Source: Sandaracinobacteroides saxicola
Lineage (GTDB): Bacteria > Pseudomonadota > Alphaproteobacteria > Sphingomonadales > Sphingomonadaceae
Direction of reading: 5' to 3'
Length of the DNA stretch: 64,000 bases
Assembly: GCF_014117445.1 (NCBI RefSeq)
Contig: NZ_CP059851.1
Coordinates: forward strand, 2,356,001 to 2,420,000
Shown: piece by piece, positions 27,294-36,102 of the stretch
How the letters are laid out: each line of letters opens with the position of its first letter
Numbering within the stretch: position 1 is the first letter of the stretch
The notes under the pieces: model-generated
Told to the model about the DNA's origin: nothing
Databases searched by the model: none
What the model saw: only the letters and a program-made list of their open reading frames with translations
Made by a program: the position numbers and the translations under genes

Positions 27294-27900
27294 CACCGTC
27301 CTCGTCGACTACGGCGCCGGCAACCTGCGCTCGGTCGAAAAAGCCCTCCTCGCCGCCGGTGCCCCGCGCGTCACCGTCACCGCCGATCCCGATATCGTCG
27401 CCCGCGCCGACCGTATCGTGCTCCCCGGCGTCGGCGCCTTCGGCGCCTGCGCCGGGGCCCTGCGCGCCGTCCCCGGCCTCGAACCCGCCCTCACTCATGC
27501 CGTCATCGCCAACGCCCGTCCCTTCCTCGGCATCTGCGTCGGCATGCAGCTGATGGCGGACGAAGGCCGCGAATATGGCGCGCACGCGGGGCTGGGCTGG
27601 ATACCCGGCCATGTCGAGCGGCTCACCCCTGCCGACCCCGCGCTCAAAATCCCCCATATGGGCTGGAACATGGTCACGGCCACTGGCCCGAACCTGGTCG
27701 AAACAGGCGGTGCCTATTTCGTTCACAGCTATGTTGTCCGCACGGCCGACCCCGCGCACATCCTCGCCACCACCACCCATGGCGAGGCAATCGTCGCCGC
27801 CATCGGCCGCGCCAACCTGCTGGGCGTCCAATTCCACCCGGAAAAGTCGCAAGCCTATGGCCTTGCCCTCCTCACCCGTTGGCTGAACTGGCGCCCATGA
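27286..27900 (+). CDS. hisH: imidazole glycerol phosphate synthase, glutaminase subunit
   Basis: A 204-residue class I glutamine amidotransferase. The GTG at 27286 overlaps the end of hisB; a GTG one codon earlier would also serve. Motifs are [20 protein letters not shown], the nucleophile in [10 protein letters not shown] (Cys near residue 83), and the His-Glu pair in VQFHPEKSQ. It supplies ammonia to HisF, encoded a little downstream with hisA between. Confidence 0.96.
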   Translation: MSDTVLVDYGAGNLRSVEKALLAAGAPRVTVTADPDIVARADRIVLPGVGAFGACAGALRAVPGLEPALTHAVIANARPFLGICVGMQLMADEGREYGAHAGLGWIPGHVERLTPADPALKIPHMGWNMVTATGPNLVETGGAYFVHSYVVRTADPAHILATTTHGEAIVAAIGRANLLGVQFHPEKSQAYGLALLTRWLNWRP

Positions 27901-28616
27901 CCCTCACCATCTACCCCGCCATCGACCTCAAGGCCGGCCAGGTCGTCCGTCTTGCCGAAGGCGACATGGCGCGCGCCACCGTCTATGGCGATGACCCCGC
28001 CGCCCAGGCCGCCGCCTTCCGCGCCGCCGGCGCCCGCTGGCTCCATGTCGTCGATCTCGATGGCGCCTTCGCCGGCGAAAGCCGCAACGGCGCCGCGGTC
28101 GAGGCCATCCTGAAGGCGACCACCGCCCAGGTCCAGGTCGGCGGCGGCATCCGCAGCCTCGCCATCATCGAGCATTGGCTGGCGCTCGGCGTCGCCCGCG
28201 TCGTCATCGGCACCGCCGCGCTCGACAACCCCCAGCTCGTCCGCGCCGCCGCCCGCGCCCACCCCGGCCGGATCGTCGTCGCCGTTGATGCCGTCGGCGG
28301 CATGGTCGCCACCCGCGGCTGGGCCAGCGTCTCCACCCTCACCGCCGCAGACGTCGCGAACCGTTTCCAGGATGCCGGTGTCGCCGCCCTCCTGTTCACC
28401 GACGTCGCCCGCGACGGCCTGCTGAAAGGCGTCAATGTGGAGGCGACCGCCGCGCTCGCCGCCACCGTCGCCATTCCCGTCATCGCCAGCGGCGGCGTCG
28501 CCGGCCTCGACGACATCCACGCGCTGAAAGCCCACCCCAACATCGAAGGTGTCATCACCGGCCGCGCCCTCTACGACGGCCGCCTCACCCTCGCAGCCGC
28601 GCTGGCGGCCGCATGA
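27897..28616 (+). CDS. hisA: phosphoribosylformimino-5-aminoimidazole carboxamide ribotide isomerase
   Basis: A 239-residue (beta-alpha)8 barrel. It has the phosphate-binding repeats expected of His[19 protein letters not shown] at the N terminus (general base Asp in AIDL), VQVGGGIRS, and [16 protein letters not shown] near the end. The ATG overlaps the hisH stop by four bases. A repeat-filled gap of 157 bases separates it from hisF. Confidence 0.96.
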   Translation: MTLTIYPAIDLKAGQVVRLAEGDMARATVYGDDPAAQAAAFRAAGARWLHVVDLDGAFAGESRNGAAVEAILKATTAQVQVGGGIRSLAIIEHWLALGVARVVIGTAALDNPQLVRAAARAHPGRIVVAVDAVGGMVATRGWASVSTLTAADVANRFQDAGVAALLFTDVARDGLLKGVNVEATAALAATVAIPVIASGGVAGLDDIHALKAHPNIEGVITGRALYDGRLTLAAALAAA

Positions 28617-28636
28617 CCGGTGTAATCATCATCGCG

Positions 28637-28736
28637 CCTCCCCTCCCTCCCGCCCCACCCCACGAACAAAGTTCGTGGGGACCCCGGGTGACGCGGAGAA
28701 GGGAGGGGTCGGGGGTGGGTGCGAGCAAAGCGAGCG
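28637..28736. repeat. GC-rich palindromic intergenic repeat, copy 4
   Basis: CCTCCCCTCCCTCCCGCCCC leads into a strong hairpin, CCCCACGAAC-AAA-GTTCGTGGGG, and then GGGAGGGGTCGGGGGTGGG. It is inserted between hisA and hisF, which are otherwise tightly spaced genes. Confidence 0.78.
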
Positions 28737-28773
28737 ACAATCTCACCGCCAACCCGCCATCGGCCCGCCACCC

Positions 28774-29544
28774 ATGACCCTCGCCACCCGCATCATTCCC
28801 TGCCTCGACGTGAAGGACGGTCGCGTCGTGAAAGGCGTCAACTTCGAGGGCCTGCGCGACGCCGGCGACCCCGTCGAGGCCGCCATCCGCTACCAAGCGC
28901 AAGGCGCCGACGAACTCACCTTCCTCGACATCAGCGCCAGCCACGAGGGCCGTGGCACCCTCCTCGACATCGTCGCCCGCACCGCGGACCATTGCTTCAT
29001 GCCGCTGACCGTCGGCGGCGGCGTCCGCACAGCCGAGGACGTCCGCGCGCTTCTCCTCGCCGGCGCGGACAAGGTCAGCATCAACAGCGCCGCCGTCGCC
29101 AATCCTCGGCTGGTGGCGGAACTGGCCGAACGCTTCGGCCAGCAATGCATCACGGTCGCCATCGACGCGAAAGCCGTCGCCCCCGGCCGCTGGCACATCT
29201 TCACCCACGGCGGCCGGCGCGCCACCGGCATCGACGCCGTCGCCTTCGCGCAACAGGTCGCCAGCCTCGGCGCCGGCGAAATCCTGCTGACCAGCATGGA
29301 CCGGGACGGCACCCGCGACGGCTATGACCTCGCCCTCACCCGCGCCGTCGCCGATGCCGTCCCTGTCCCCGTCGTCGCCTCGGGCGGCGTCGGCACCCTC
29401 GACGACCTCGTGCGAGGTGTCACCCAGGGCCACGCGTCGGCCGTCCTCGCCGCCAGCCTGTTCCACTTTGGCGAAGCCAGCATCGCCCAGGCCCGCGCAG
29501 CCCTTGCCGCCGCCGGCGTCCCCGTGCGAAACCTGGCCGCATGA
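28774..29544 (+). CDS. hisF: imidazole glycerol phosphate synthase, cyclase subunit
   Basis: A 256-residue (beta-alpha)8 barrel. The start [19 protein letters not shown] carries the catalytic Asp (CLDV), [11 protein letters not shown] and [14 protein letters not shown] follow, and the second catalytic Asp lies in [13 protein letters not shown] near residue 130-178. It cyclises PRFAR with ammonia from HisH. The stop overlaps hisE by four bases. Confidence 0.96.
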   Translation: MTLATRIIPCLDVKDGRVVKGVNFEGLRDAGDPVEAAIRYQAQGADELTFLDISASHEGRGTLLDIVARTADHCFMPLTVGGGVRTAEDVRALLLAGADKVSINSAAVANPRLVAELAERFGQQCITVAIDAKAVAPGRWHIFTHGGRRATGIDAVAFAQQVASLGAGEILLTSMDRDGTRDGYDLALTRAVADAVPVPVVASGGVGTLDDLVRGVTQGHASAVLAASLFHFGEASIAQARAALAAAGVPVRNLAA

Positions 29545-29888
29545 CCGACCTCGGCCCGCTCGCTCGTCTGGACGACACCATCCGCGCCCGTCGCACCGCC
29601 GACCCCGCCACCAGCTACGTCGCCCGCCTGCTGCATGAGGGCCGCGCCAAGATCGCCAAGAAACTGGGCGAGGAGGCCACCGAAACCGTCATCGCCGCCC
29701 TCAGCGAGAACGACACCGCCCTCACCGCCGAAGCCGCTGACCTCCTCTTCCACCTGCTGCTCGTGCTCGCTGAACGCGACATTCCACTGGCATCGGTCAT
29801 GGCCGAACTCGCCCGCCGCGAAGGCACCTCCGGCCTCACCGAAAAAGCTGCCCGCCCCAACGCCCTTCCCCGCCGCGACACGCCTTGA
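29541..29888 (+). CDS. hisE: phosphoribosyl-ATP pyrophosphatase
   Basis: A 115-residue HisE of normal length. The MazG-like motif is [20 protein letters not shown], then ATETVIAAL and [13 protein letters not shown], in which the acidic residues bind magnesium. It hydrolyses phosphoribosyl-ATP early in histidine synthesis. It is not fused to HisI; no hisI is in this window. Its start overlaps hisF. Confidence 0.95.
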   Translation: MTDLGPLARLDDTIRARRTADPATSYVARLLHEGRAKIAKKLGEEATETVIAALSENDTALTAEAADLLFHLLLVLAERDIPLASVMAELARREGTSGLTEKAARPNALPRRDTP

Positions 29889-29938
29889 CCTCTCACCCCC
29901 CAGTTCCTATTCTCCAGCCTGTCGCCAAGGAGTATCGC

Positions 29939-30169
29939 ATGACCGGCCGCCTCGCCGTTCCCGTTCCGTCCCTCCATCCGGCAAAATCCAAAGCGGCGCG
30001 GGGTGTCGCTCCGGCAGCCGCAGCGGCGCTCGACGATCTCATGCTCGTTCGCGCCCTGTCGGATGCACTGGCCGCCGAAGCCCGCGCGACCCGCCACTTG
30101 CGAACCCGGCTGGAAGCAAGCGTGGCCAAGGGCGACCGCATGCTGGCAGACTTCGGCCTGACCGCCTGA
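29939..30169 (+). CDS. small unknown protein
   Basis: A 76-residue protein from an ATG preceded by AAGGAG (an upstream TTG at 29885 is in frame but lacks such a site). The N-terminal 30 residues are Pro/Ala/Lys-rich. The rest is predicted helical (LDDLMLVRALSDALAAEARA). No signal, membrane segment or family motif is visible. It is followed after three bases by another small gene. The two lie between hisE and a HIT gene. Confidence 0.55.
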   Translation: MTGRLAVPVPSLHPAKSKAARGVAPAAAAALDDLMLVRALSDALAAEARATRHLRTRLEASVAKGDRMLADFGLTA

Positions 30170-30172
30170 CCG

Positions 30173-30451
30173 GTGCCGCTCGACCCCGTTTCAGGCGGGC
30201 TCATCAAGTTCGTCATCGACCGGATCGCTAAATGGGCCGCCACTCCGGAGATCGAGAAGGAACTCCGCTCAATCAAGCGCGCGCTGCGCGAAGCCCAGGA
30301 GCGGGCCGACGAACTGGAAGCCGTCAACCAGCTGTTCGAGCGAATGGAGGCCCAGCGCGACGCCTTTCAGGCCGAGGCGATCCGCCTTCGCTTGCGGGTC
30401 GCCGAACTCGAATCCGAACTGTCCCTTCTTCGACGCGCGACAGGAAGTTGA
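30173..30451 (+). CDS. small coiled-coil protein, unknown
   Basis: A 92-residue protein from a GTG. After an amphipathic start (LIKFVIDRIAKWAATPEIEK) it is one long helix with heptad-like hydrophobic spacing and many Glu/Arg/Lys/Gln (EKELRSIKRALREAQERADE). A coiled-coil or oligomerisation role is likely. No relative is recognised. It is separated from the previous small gene by three bases and from the HIT gene by seven, so the three are probably one transcript. Confidence 0.6.
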   Translation: MPLDPVSGGLIKFVIDRIAKWAATPEIEKELRSIKRALREAQERADELEAVNQLFERMEAQRDAFQAEAIRLRLRVAELESELSLLRRATGS

Positions 30452-30458
30452 GCACCCC

Positions 30459-30839
30459 ATGCCCGTCAACACCCGCGACCCCTATGACCCCACCAACATC
30501 TTCGCCCGCATCCTGCGCGGCGAAATCCCCTGCCGCGAAATCTATCAGGACGCGCACGCCCTCGCCTTCCACGACATCAATCCGCAGGCCCCGGTGCACG
30601 CGCTGGTGATCCCGCGCGGCGCCTATGTCAGCCTGGCCGACTTCACCGTCCACGCCAGCGATGCCGAGATCGCCGGCCTGTGGCGCGCCGTCGGCATCAC
30701 CGCCGACCTGCTCGCCCTCACCGACCCCGGCTATCGCATCCTCTCCAACATCGGCGGCCACGGCCATCAGGAAGTGCCGCACCTGCACGTCCATCTCTTT
30801 GGCGGCCGGCAACTGGGCGCCATGCTGCCGCGTACCTGA
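30459..30839 (+). CDS. HIT-family nucleotide-binding protein
   Basis: A 126-residue histidine-triad protein. It opens with FARILRGEIPCREIYQDAHA and ends with the HIT motif VPHLHVHLFGGR (His-x-His-x-His), the middle His being the nucleophile. HIT proteins (HinT type) hydrolyse nucleoside phosphoramidates and dinucleotides; the physiological substrate is uncertain. Adjacency of HIT genes to hisE is common in alphaproteobacteria. Here two small genes lie between. Confidence 0.93.
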   Translation: MPVNTRDPYDPTNIFARILRGEIPCREIYQDAHALAFHDINPQAPVHALVIPRGAYVSLADFTVHASDAEIAGLWRAVGITADLLALTDPGYRILSNIGGHGHQEVPHLHVHLFGGRQLGAMLPRT

Positions 30840-30965
30840 ATGTCGCTCCGCACGATAATTCACACTGTTAACCACGCAACCGATTGCAATTGACCGTCAC
30901 CATGTCATAAATCCGTCACGCGATCGGGGGAAGCCGGCCGCACAACAGGGTCGAAAGGGTCACTC

Positions 30966-31535
30966 ATGAAATCATTCGCCATCATCGGCGCGGCCTTTGC
31001 CGCGGCCATGGTCGCCGCGCCCGCCAGTGCCGCGGTCAGCGTCGTCGCCGCCAACTGCATCAGCGTCACGCACCCGAAGGGCTGCCTGTTCAACGGCAAC
31101 ATTGCCGTCAACAGCGTCGGCGACACGCAAACGGCCTACAATAATTTCAACAACAGCCACCCGGCCGCCAATCCGGACATCACGCTGAACTATCTCTTCG
31201 ACACCAACGCCGGCCTGCCCAGCGGTGTCAGCTTCACCGGCGCCAACACGGCATCCGGCACCTGGTCCACGCCCGGCTACAAGATCGATTTCATCGGCGT
31301 GAAGGCCAGCAACCAGTTCGTGCTGTATAAGCTGGCGCAGATTTCCAGTTCCGGCCTCTGGAACACCCTCGACATCCCCTTCCGCCGCAACGCGCACGCC
31401 CTGTCGCACATCGCCTTCTTCGGCACCGCGGACAATGGCGGCGCCGTGCCGGAACCCGCCACCTGGGCCATGCTGATTGCCGGCTTCGGCCTCGTGGGCA
31501 TCGCTGCACGCCGCAGGGTCCGTGCAGCGCAATAA
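30966..31535 (+). CDS. PEPxxWA-CTERM sorting-signal protein
   Basis: A 189-residue secreted protein. It has a signal peptide (residues 1-23, to ASAAVS), a short Asn/Ser-rich beta domain, and a C-terminal sorting tail: VPEPATWAMLIAGFGLVGIA followed by the basic cluster RRRVR. This is the PEPxxWA variant of the PEP-CTERM signal. It should be cleaved or anchored by an exosortase, plausibly the XrtV encoded at 1037-1930. Two Cys are present (near residues 31 and 39). Function of the body is unknown. A bidirectional hairpin follows the gene. Confidence 0.9.
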   Translation: MKSFAIIGAAFAAAMVAAPASAAVSVVAANCISVTHPKGCLFNGNIAVNSVGDTQTAYNNFNNSHPAANPDITLNYLFDTNAGLPSGVSFTGANTASGTWSTPGYKIDFIGVKASNQFVLYKLAQISSSGLWNTLDIPFRRNAHALSHIAFFGTADNGGAVPEPATWAMLIAGFGLVGIAARRRVRAAQ

Positions 31536-31581
31536 GGCTACGCTCCGCCGGCGCAACGTCGCGCGCGGCTGATCCCGTCCA

Positions 31582-31613
31582 CAGAAGGGGCGTCGGGGCA
31601 ACCCGGCGCCCCT
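31582..31613. terminator. bidirectional hairpin between convergent genes
   Basis: Arms GAAGGGGCGTCGGG and CCCGGCGCCCCTTC (31582-31595 and 31600-31613, one G-T pair), loop GCAA. It lies between a plus-strand gene ending at 31535 and a minus-strand gene ending at 31621, so it may stop transcription from both sides. There is no long T run. Confidence 0.7.
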
Positions 31614-31620
31614 TCGCGCG

Positions 31621-31803
31621 TCAATCCTCCCGCGCCGCCTGACCGCGCCGCATCGACAGCGCCACCAGCACCGCGCCGGCGATCGCCGTCGCCCACATCC
31701 GCATGTCCGCGGATGGCGCCGTCGCATCCTGCGCCATTGCCGGCGCACCCGCCAACAGCATCATCGCCGTCACGCTCAACCGTTGCAGCATCAACCGGGG
31801 CAT
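31621..31803 (-). CDS. 60-residue exported mini-protein with C-terminal membrane helix
   Basis: Start chosen at the ATG at 31803, six bases after GAGGAG; upstream frame is open but unsupported. The product has 60 residues: a signal peptide (1-25, to PAMAQ), about ten mature residues, a membrane helix (WATAIAGAVLVALS) and a basic tail (MRRGQAARED). It thus consists almost only of a signal and a membrane anchor. The helix plus RR layout resembles a C-terminal sorting tail, but no PEP motif is present. Function unknown. Confidence 0.55.
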   Translation of the reverse strand: MPRLMLQRLSVTAMMLLAGAPAMAQDATAPSADMRMWATAIAGAVLVALSMRRGQAARED

Positions 31804-31977
31804 GGCCATCTCCTCAGAAGGTTCCAAGCCAGGTAACGGCCAACCGGTCCATCGCTTGCGCGACAAAGTTTCATCCCCGCAAAACCGCTTGACCACGCCT
31901 GCCCAAGCGGCCAACGCTCGAACCATGGGATCAGCCCCGCGCGACACGTATCGCCCGGGCACACAAGGGAGAGTTTC

Positions 31978-33438
31978 ATGCTGTTCTGGCGCGTCAAGCC
32001 ACTGGACGACATCCTTGCCACCGCCGAGAAGAAATCGCTCACCCGTACCCTCGGCGCGGCGCAGCTCACCATGCTCGGCATCGGCGCCATCATCGGCACC
32101 GGCATCTTCGTGCTGACGGCGGAGGCCGCCACCAAGGCCGGCCCCGCGATGATGATCAGCTTCGTCATCGCCGCCGCGGTCTGCGCCGTCGCCGCGCTCT
32201 GCTACGCCGAAATGGCCTCGATGGTCCCGGTCTCCGGCTCCGCCTACACCTACAGCTACGCCACCATGGGGGAATTGGTGGCCTGGATCGTCGGCTGGGC
32301 GCTCGTCCTCGAATATGCCATCGCCGCCTCGGCGGTCAGCGTCGGCTGGTCCGGCTACATGGTCCGCCTGGTCGAGGAAATCTTCAACGTCAGCGTCTCG
32401 CCGATGTGGACCAACGGACCGTTCGACAAGACGCCCGGCATCCTCAATGTCCCCGCGCTCGGCATCGCCCTCCTCGTCACCGCGCTGCTGGTGCGCGGCA
32501 CCAAGGAAAGCGCCCGCTTCAACGCGGTGCTGGTGGCCGTCAAGCTGGTCGCGCTCGGCCTGTTCATCATCCTTGCCGTCCCCGCCATCAACAGCGCCAA
32601 TTTCGAACCCTTCATGCCGAACGGCTTCTTCGCGAAGAACGTCACCGACCCGCTCACCGGCAGCATGATCACCGTCGGCGTCTCGGCCGCCGCCGCCTCA
32701 ATCTTCTTCGCCTATGTCGGGTTCGACGCGGTCAGCACCGCGGCCGAGGAAACCATCAACCCCAACCGCAACATCCCCATCGGCCTCATCGGCAGCCTCG
32801 CCATCTGCACCGTCATCTATCTACTGGTCGCCGCCGGCGCCATCGGCAGCGTCGGCGCGCAGCCCGACGGGCCGCTCGCTGCGTCGAAGGAAGCACTCGC
32901 CTTCGTGCTGCGCGAAACCGGCCACGGCTGGGCCGGGGACCTCGTCGCCATCGCCGCGGGCCTGGCGCTCCCCTCCGTCGTCCTGATGATGATGTTCGGC
33001 CAGACCCGCATCTTCTTCGTCATGGCGCGTGATGGCCTGCTCCCCAGCGTGTTCAGCAAGCTCCACCCCAAATATGGCACCCCGCACGTGGTCACCATGT
33101 GCACCGGCGCCTTCGTCGCGGTTTTCGCCGCGCTGTTCCCGGTCGGCAAGCTTGCCGACATCTCCAACTCCGGCACATTGTTCGCCTTCTTCACCGTCGC
33201 CGTCGGCATCCTCATCCTGCGCCGCACCGAACCGAACCGCCACCGCTCCTTCCGCACCCCCGCGGTCTGGGTGGTCGCGCCACTCGCCATCGTCGGCTGC
33301 GTCTTCCTCTTCTTCCAGCTCTCCGGCTACACCGAGCTGATGTTCGCCGGCTGGGCGGTCATCGGCCTGTTCGTCTACGCCCTCTACGGCTACCGGAAGA
33401 GCCATGTCGCAAAGGCGATCGCCGCCCCTGCCGAGTGA
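31978..33438 (+). CDS. APC-family amino acid permease
   Basis: A 486-residue transporter with 12 membrane helices. The start LTMLGIGAIIGTGIFVLTAE is the conserved TM1 substrate loop, GSAYTYSYATMGELVAWI follows in TM3, and AYVGFDAVSTAAEETINPNRNIP in the TM6 region. The cationic-amino-acid/YfnA branch fits best by length and motifs. It is probably a proton-coupled importer of amino acids. It ends with a short cytoplasmic tail that overlaps the S41 peptidase start by 35 bases. A short inverted repeat lies upstream (31885-31910). Confidence 0.9.
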   Translation: MLFWRVKPLDDILATAEKKSLTRTLGAAQLTMLGIGAIIGTGIFVLTAEAATKAGPAMMISFVIAAAVCAVAALCYAEMASMVPVSGSAYTYSYATMGELVAWIVGWALVLEYAIAASAVSVGWSGYMVRLVEEIFNVSVSPMWTNGPFDKTPGILNVPALGIALLVTALLVRGTKESARFNAVLVAVKLVALGLFIILAVPAINSANFEPFMPNGFFAKNVTDPLTGSMITVGVSAAAASIFFAYVGFDAVSTAAEETINPNRNIPIGLIGSLAICTVIYLLVAAGAIGSVGAQPDGPLAASKEALAFVLRETGHGWAGDLVAIAAGLALPSVVLMMMFGQTRIFFVMARDGLLPSVFSKLHPKYGTPHVVTMCTGAFVAVFAALFPVGKLADISNSGTLFAFFTVAVGILILRRTEPNRHRSFRTPAVWVVAPLAIVGCVFLFFQLSGYTELMFAGWAVIGLFVYALYGYRKSHVAKAIAAPAE

Positions 33439-34669
33439 GGTCACGGCCAGCCGCCGGGCCCTGCTTCGTGCAGGGCTCGGCGCTGGCCTCTCGCTTGCCG
33501 CCGTCGCCGCATTACCCGCCGCCGAACCCCCGCGCGACGTCGCCCGCGCCCAGGATTTCGACGAGCTCTGGACCACCCTCGATCGCCGCTACTGCTATTT
33601 CGGCGCCAAACCGGTGGACTGGCGCGCCGCCGCTGCCCATTACCGCCGCGACGCCCTCGCCGCGCCTGACGACATGACCTTCCAACTCATCCTGCAACGC
33701 CTGCTGGACGAGCTCTACGACCCCCACACCCGCCTGTCCGACGCCCCGGACGGCGCCCGCCGCAGCGCCTTCAACGACATCGTCGCCGTTGCCGATGGCG
33801 AAGCCGCCCGCGTCCTCGCACGCCGTGGCCAGGCAGAAGCCGCCGGCCTGCAACCCGGCGACCGCATCCGCGCCATCGACGGCATTGCCCTGCCCCGCGC
33901 CACCGCCGCCGTCGCCCCCCGCTTCCTCACCCGCCCCGATCCTCATGCCGACCACATCGCCCTCAACCTGGCGCTCGCCGGCGCGCGCGGCCTCCCCCGC
34001 ACCCTCGACATCCTGCGCGACGGCACGCCACAAACCCTCACGCTGCGCCCCAACCCCAACGCCCCCGCCGATCCGCAGGCCGTCACCGGGCGCCGCCTCC
34101 CCGGCGGCATCGGCCTGATCCGCATCCCCTCTTTCGCCGAAGACAGCGCCATCGCCGCCTTCGACGACCTCATCGCCGGCTTCGGGCCGATAAAGGCGCT
34201 CCTCATCGACGTGCGCGGCAACGGCGGCGGCGACACCGCGGTCGCCCGCCCCATCATGGGCCGTTTCGTGGCCACCCCCACCCCCTACGCCCGCATGCGC
34301 CGGCGCGAGGGCAAGGGCCTCTCCGCCCCCTGGACCGAAACCGTCGACCCGCGCGGCCCCCGCATCACCGCGCCGGTCGCCGTCCTCATCGACCATTTCA
34401 GCGCCAGCATGGCCGAAGGATTCCCGATGGGCATGAAGGCAATCGCCAACGCCACCCTCATCGGCACGCCGATGATGCAGCTCGGCGCCGCCGTCTTCCC
34501 ACTCACCCTCGACCGCAGCGGCATTCGCGCCCAATACAGCGCCGAACCCGTGTACGACATCCACGACCGCCCCCGCGACCTGCTGCGCCCCGACATCGAA
34601 ACACCCCCGGGCGCCGATATCGAGGCGGCCGCCATCGCCGCCTTGGCCCCTCTCATCGACCGCGGATGA
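33404..34669 (+). CDS. S41-family peptidase
   Basis: A 421-residue exported protein whose signal peptide has a twin-Arg-like start (TASRRALLRAG). The C-terminal-processing-peptidase layout is readable: an N-terminal helical domain (FDELWTTLDRRYCYFGAK), a PDZ-like region (AAGLQPGDRIRAIDGIALPR) and the core with IKALLIDVRGNGGGDT. The likely nucleophile Ser is in FSASMAEGFPMG near residue 335. Start overlaps the permease gene by 35 bases. The general-base residue is not unambiguous from sequence alone. Substrate unknown; role in periplasmic protein turnover is likely. Confidence 0.85.
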   Translation: MSQRRSPPLPSEVTASRRALLRAGLGAGLSLAAVAALPAAEPPRDVARAQDFDELWTTLDRRYCYFGAKPVDWRAAAAHYRRDALAAPDDMTFQLILQRLLDELYDPHTRLSDAPDGARRSAFNDIVAVADGEAARVLARRGQAEAAGLQPGDRIRAIDGIALPRATAAVAPRFLTRPDPHADHIALNLALAGARGLPRTLDILRDGTPQTLTLRPNPNAPADPQAVTGRRLPGGIGLIRIPSFAEDSAIAAFDDLIAGFGPIKALLIDVRGNGGGDTAVARPIMGRFVATPTPYARMRRREGKGLSAPWTETVDPRGPRITAPVAVLIDHFSASMAEGFPMGMKAIANATLIGTPMMQLGAAVFPLTLDRSGIRAQYSAEPVYDIHDRPRDLLRPDIETPPGADIEAAAIAALAPLIDRG

Positions 34670-34895
34670 CCGGATGACGTCGTGGCCCCAGCCCCGATGT
34701 GCATCGGCCGAAACACCATGCCAGCGCTAACGCATGCTGATTTCAGCCATTTTTATATTCCTTGCAATTCAAAGGATGTTCGTTAATATTTCATTTGGGT
34801 CGTCAAAACATGAAACGGGAAATATTTCTGAATAATTTATATCAATCAGGATTATTTTTGATTTCAAGTTGCATGCGTTCTTGACTGGAAACGGC
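34670..34895 (+). promoter_or_regulatory. AT-rich upstream region of the ice-binding gene
   Basis: About 150 bases (34740-34885) are far richer in A and T than anything nearby (for example ATTTTTATATTCC, TTAATATTTCATTTGG, AATAATTTATATC). This is a likely promoter region, possibly with UP-element-like or curved DNA. No exact -35/-10 pair is assigned. Confidence 0.5.
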
Positions 34896-35828
34896 ATGAT
34901 CCGCCTTGCTCTAAAGCCCGCAAATTTCTCCCCTTATTACCCGAAAACGCAACATTTCCGGCTCATCGCTGATGCGCGACGTATATGGTCGCTCTCACGG
35001 CTGATCGCGCCGATTGCGCTGCTTGGGCTCCCCCTGTCCGCCCACGCCGTATCCGTCCTTCAATCCGCGCAGGCGTTCGCCGTGCTGGGCGCCTCGACGG
35101 TCACCAACACCGGACCCACCACGATCAACGGCGATCTGGGCCTCAGCCCGGGCACCTCGATCACCGGCAGCGGCAGCATCACCCTCAACGGCACGCTGCA
35201 CCAGACCGACGCCGTGGCAATGCTGGCACAGCGCGATCTGGTCATCGCCAGGGCGGCCCTCGCCGCGCTGCCGATGACGACGGACCTGACCGGGCAGGTG
35301 CTGGGTACCGGCGGCACGCTCTCCCGCCTCACGCCGGGCACCTATGCCTTTTCCAGCGGGGCCCTGCTCGACGGCGTCCTCACGCTCGATGCCGCCGGAG
35401 ACCCCAACGCCGCCTTCCTGTTCCAGGTCGGCTCCACCCTCACGACCGCCAGCGCCTCCTCCATCGTGGTGCTGAACGGCAATGCCAACACTACGGTTTA
35501 CTGGAATGTCGGCAGTTCGGCGACACTGGGAACGTCCACCCGCTTCGCCGGCAACATCCTCGCCGCGCAGAGCATCACGCTGACGACAGGGGCGCAGATC
35601 CTCTGCGGGCGCGCGCTGGCGGCGGTGGCGGCGGTGGCGGCGATCACGCTGGACAGCAACATCGTCACCGCCAATTGTACCACCGGCGATTTCGGCAGCT
35701 ACGGCTTCAGCGGCGGTCCAACGCCGGCCACCGCCGTGCCGGAGCCGCACAGCTGGGCGTTGATGCTGCTCGGTTTCGGCATGATCGGGGTGGCCTCCCG
35801 GCGCGGCCGCCGGCCCCAACCGGCCTGA
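34896..35828 (+). CDS. DUF3494 ice-binding protein with PEPxxWA sorting tail
   Basis: A 310-residue secreted protein from the ATG at 34896 (TTG 27 bases earlier is also in frame). After a long basic N-region the signal peptide ends at LPLSAHA. A DUF3494 beta-helix follows: FAVLGASTVTNTGPTTINGD, LGLSPGTSITG, LTPGTYAFSSGALLDGVLTL, FLFQVGSTLTTASASSIVVL, NAFW-type strand TVYWNVGSSATLGT and FAGNILAAQSITLTTGA. DUF3494 proteins bind ice and inhibit recrystallisation. The C terminus is the sorting tail VPEPHSWALMLLGFGMIGVA followed by SRRGRR. Upstream DNA is AT-rich. Confidence 0.92.
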   Translation: MIRLALKPANFSPYYPKTQHFRLIADARRIWSLSRLIAPIALLGLPLSAHAVSVLQSAQAFAVLGASTVTNTGPTTINGDLGLSPGTSITGSGSITLNGTLHQTDAVAMLAQRDLVIARAALAALPMTTDLTGQVLGTGGTLSRLTPGTYAFSSGALLDGVLTLDAAGDPNAAFLFQVGSTLTTASASSIVVLNGNANTTVYWNVGSSATLGTSTRFAGNILAAQSITLTTGAQILCGRALAAVAAVAAITLDSNIVTANCTTGDFGSYGFSGGPTPATAVPEPHSWALMLLGFGMIGVASRRGRRPQPA

Positions 35829-36102
35829 TGCCACCCCGCCCCGGCGCCGGTTCCGACAGGCGCAAACCGGCGCGTCTTGCCATTTGTGATGCGACATGCC
35901 ATATGCCGCACCGCAGCGAAGGCGTCTTGCCCCGAACGCCATCTGGCGAAGACGGGTGTGCGAAGGGCGCGTGATGCGGGGTGCGTGACCCAGGCCCTAC
36001 CGGCCACCGGCCCCGATTTTTGTCCGCCGCACCCGGCCTGCCCCTTCACGCGTGGCGGCTTTTCCCCCGGCAGACCGTCGGGGACCGCATTGAAAGACCA
36101 TC

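Noticed and set aside
30889-30912. TTGACC with CATAAAT as a promoter for the PEPxxWA gene
   Set aside because: The spacing between the two hexamers is about ten bases, too short for a sigma-70-type promoter.
31885-31910. CCGCTTG ... CAAGCGG inverted repeat upstream of the amino-acid permease as a riboswitch or operator
   Set aside because: A 7-base stem with a 12-base loop in a GC-rich genome is weak; I see no match to a known riboswitch core.
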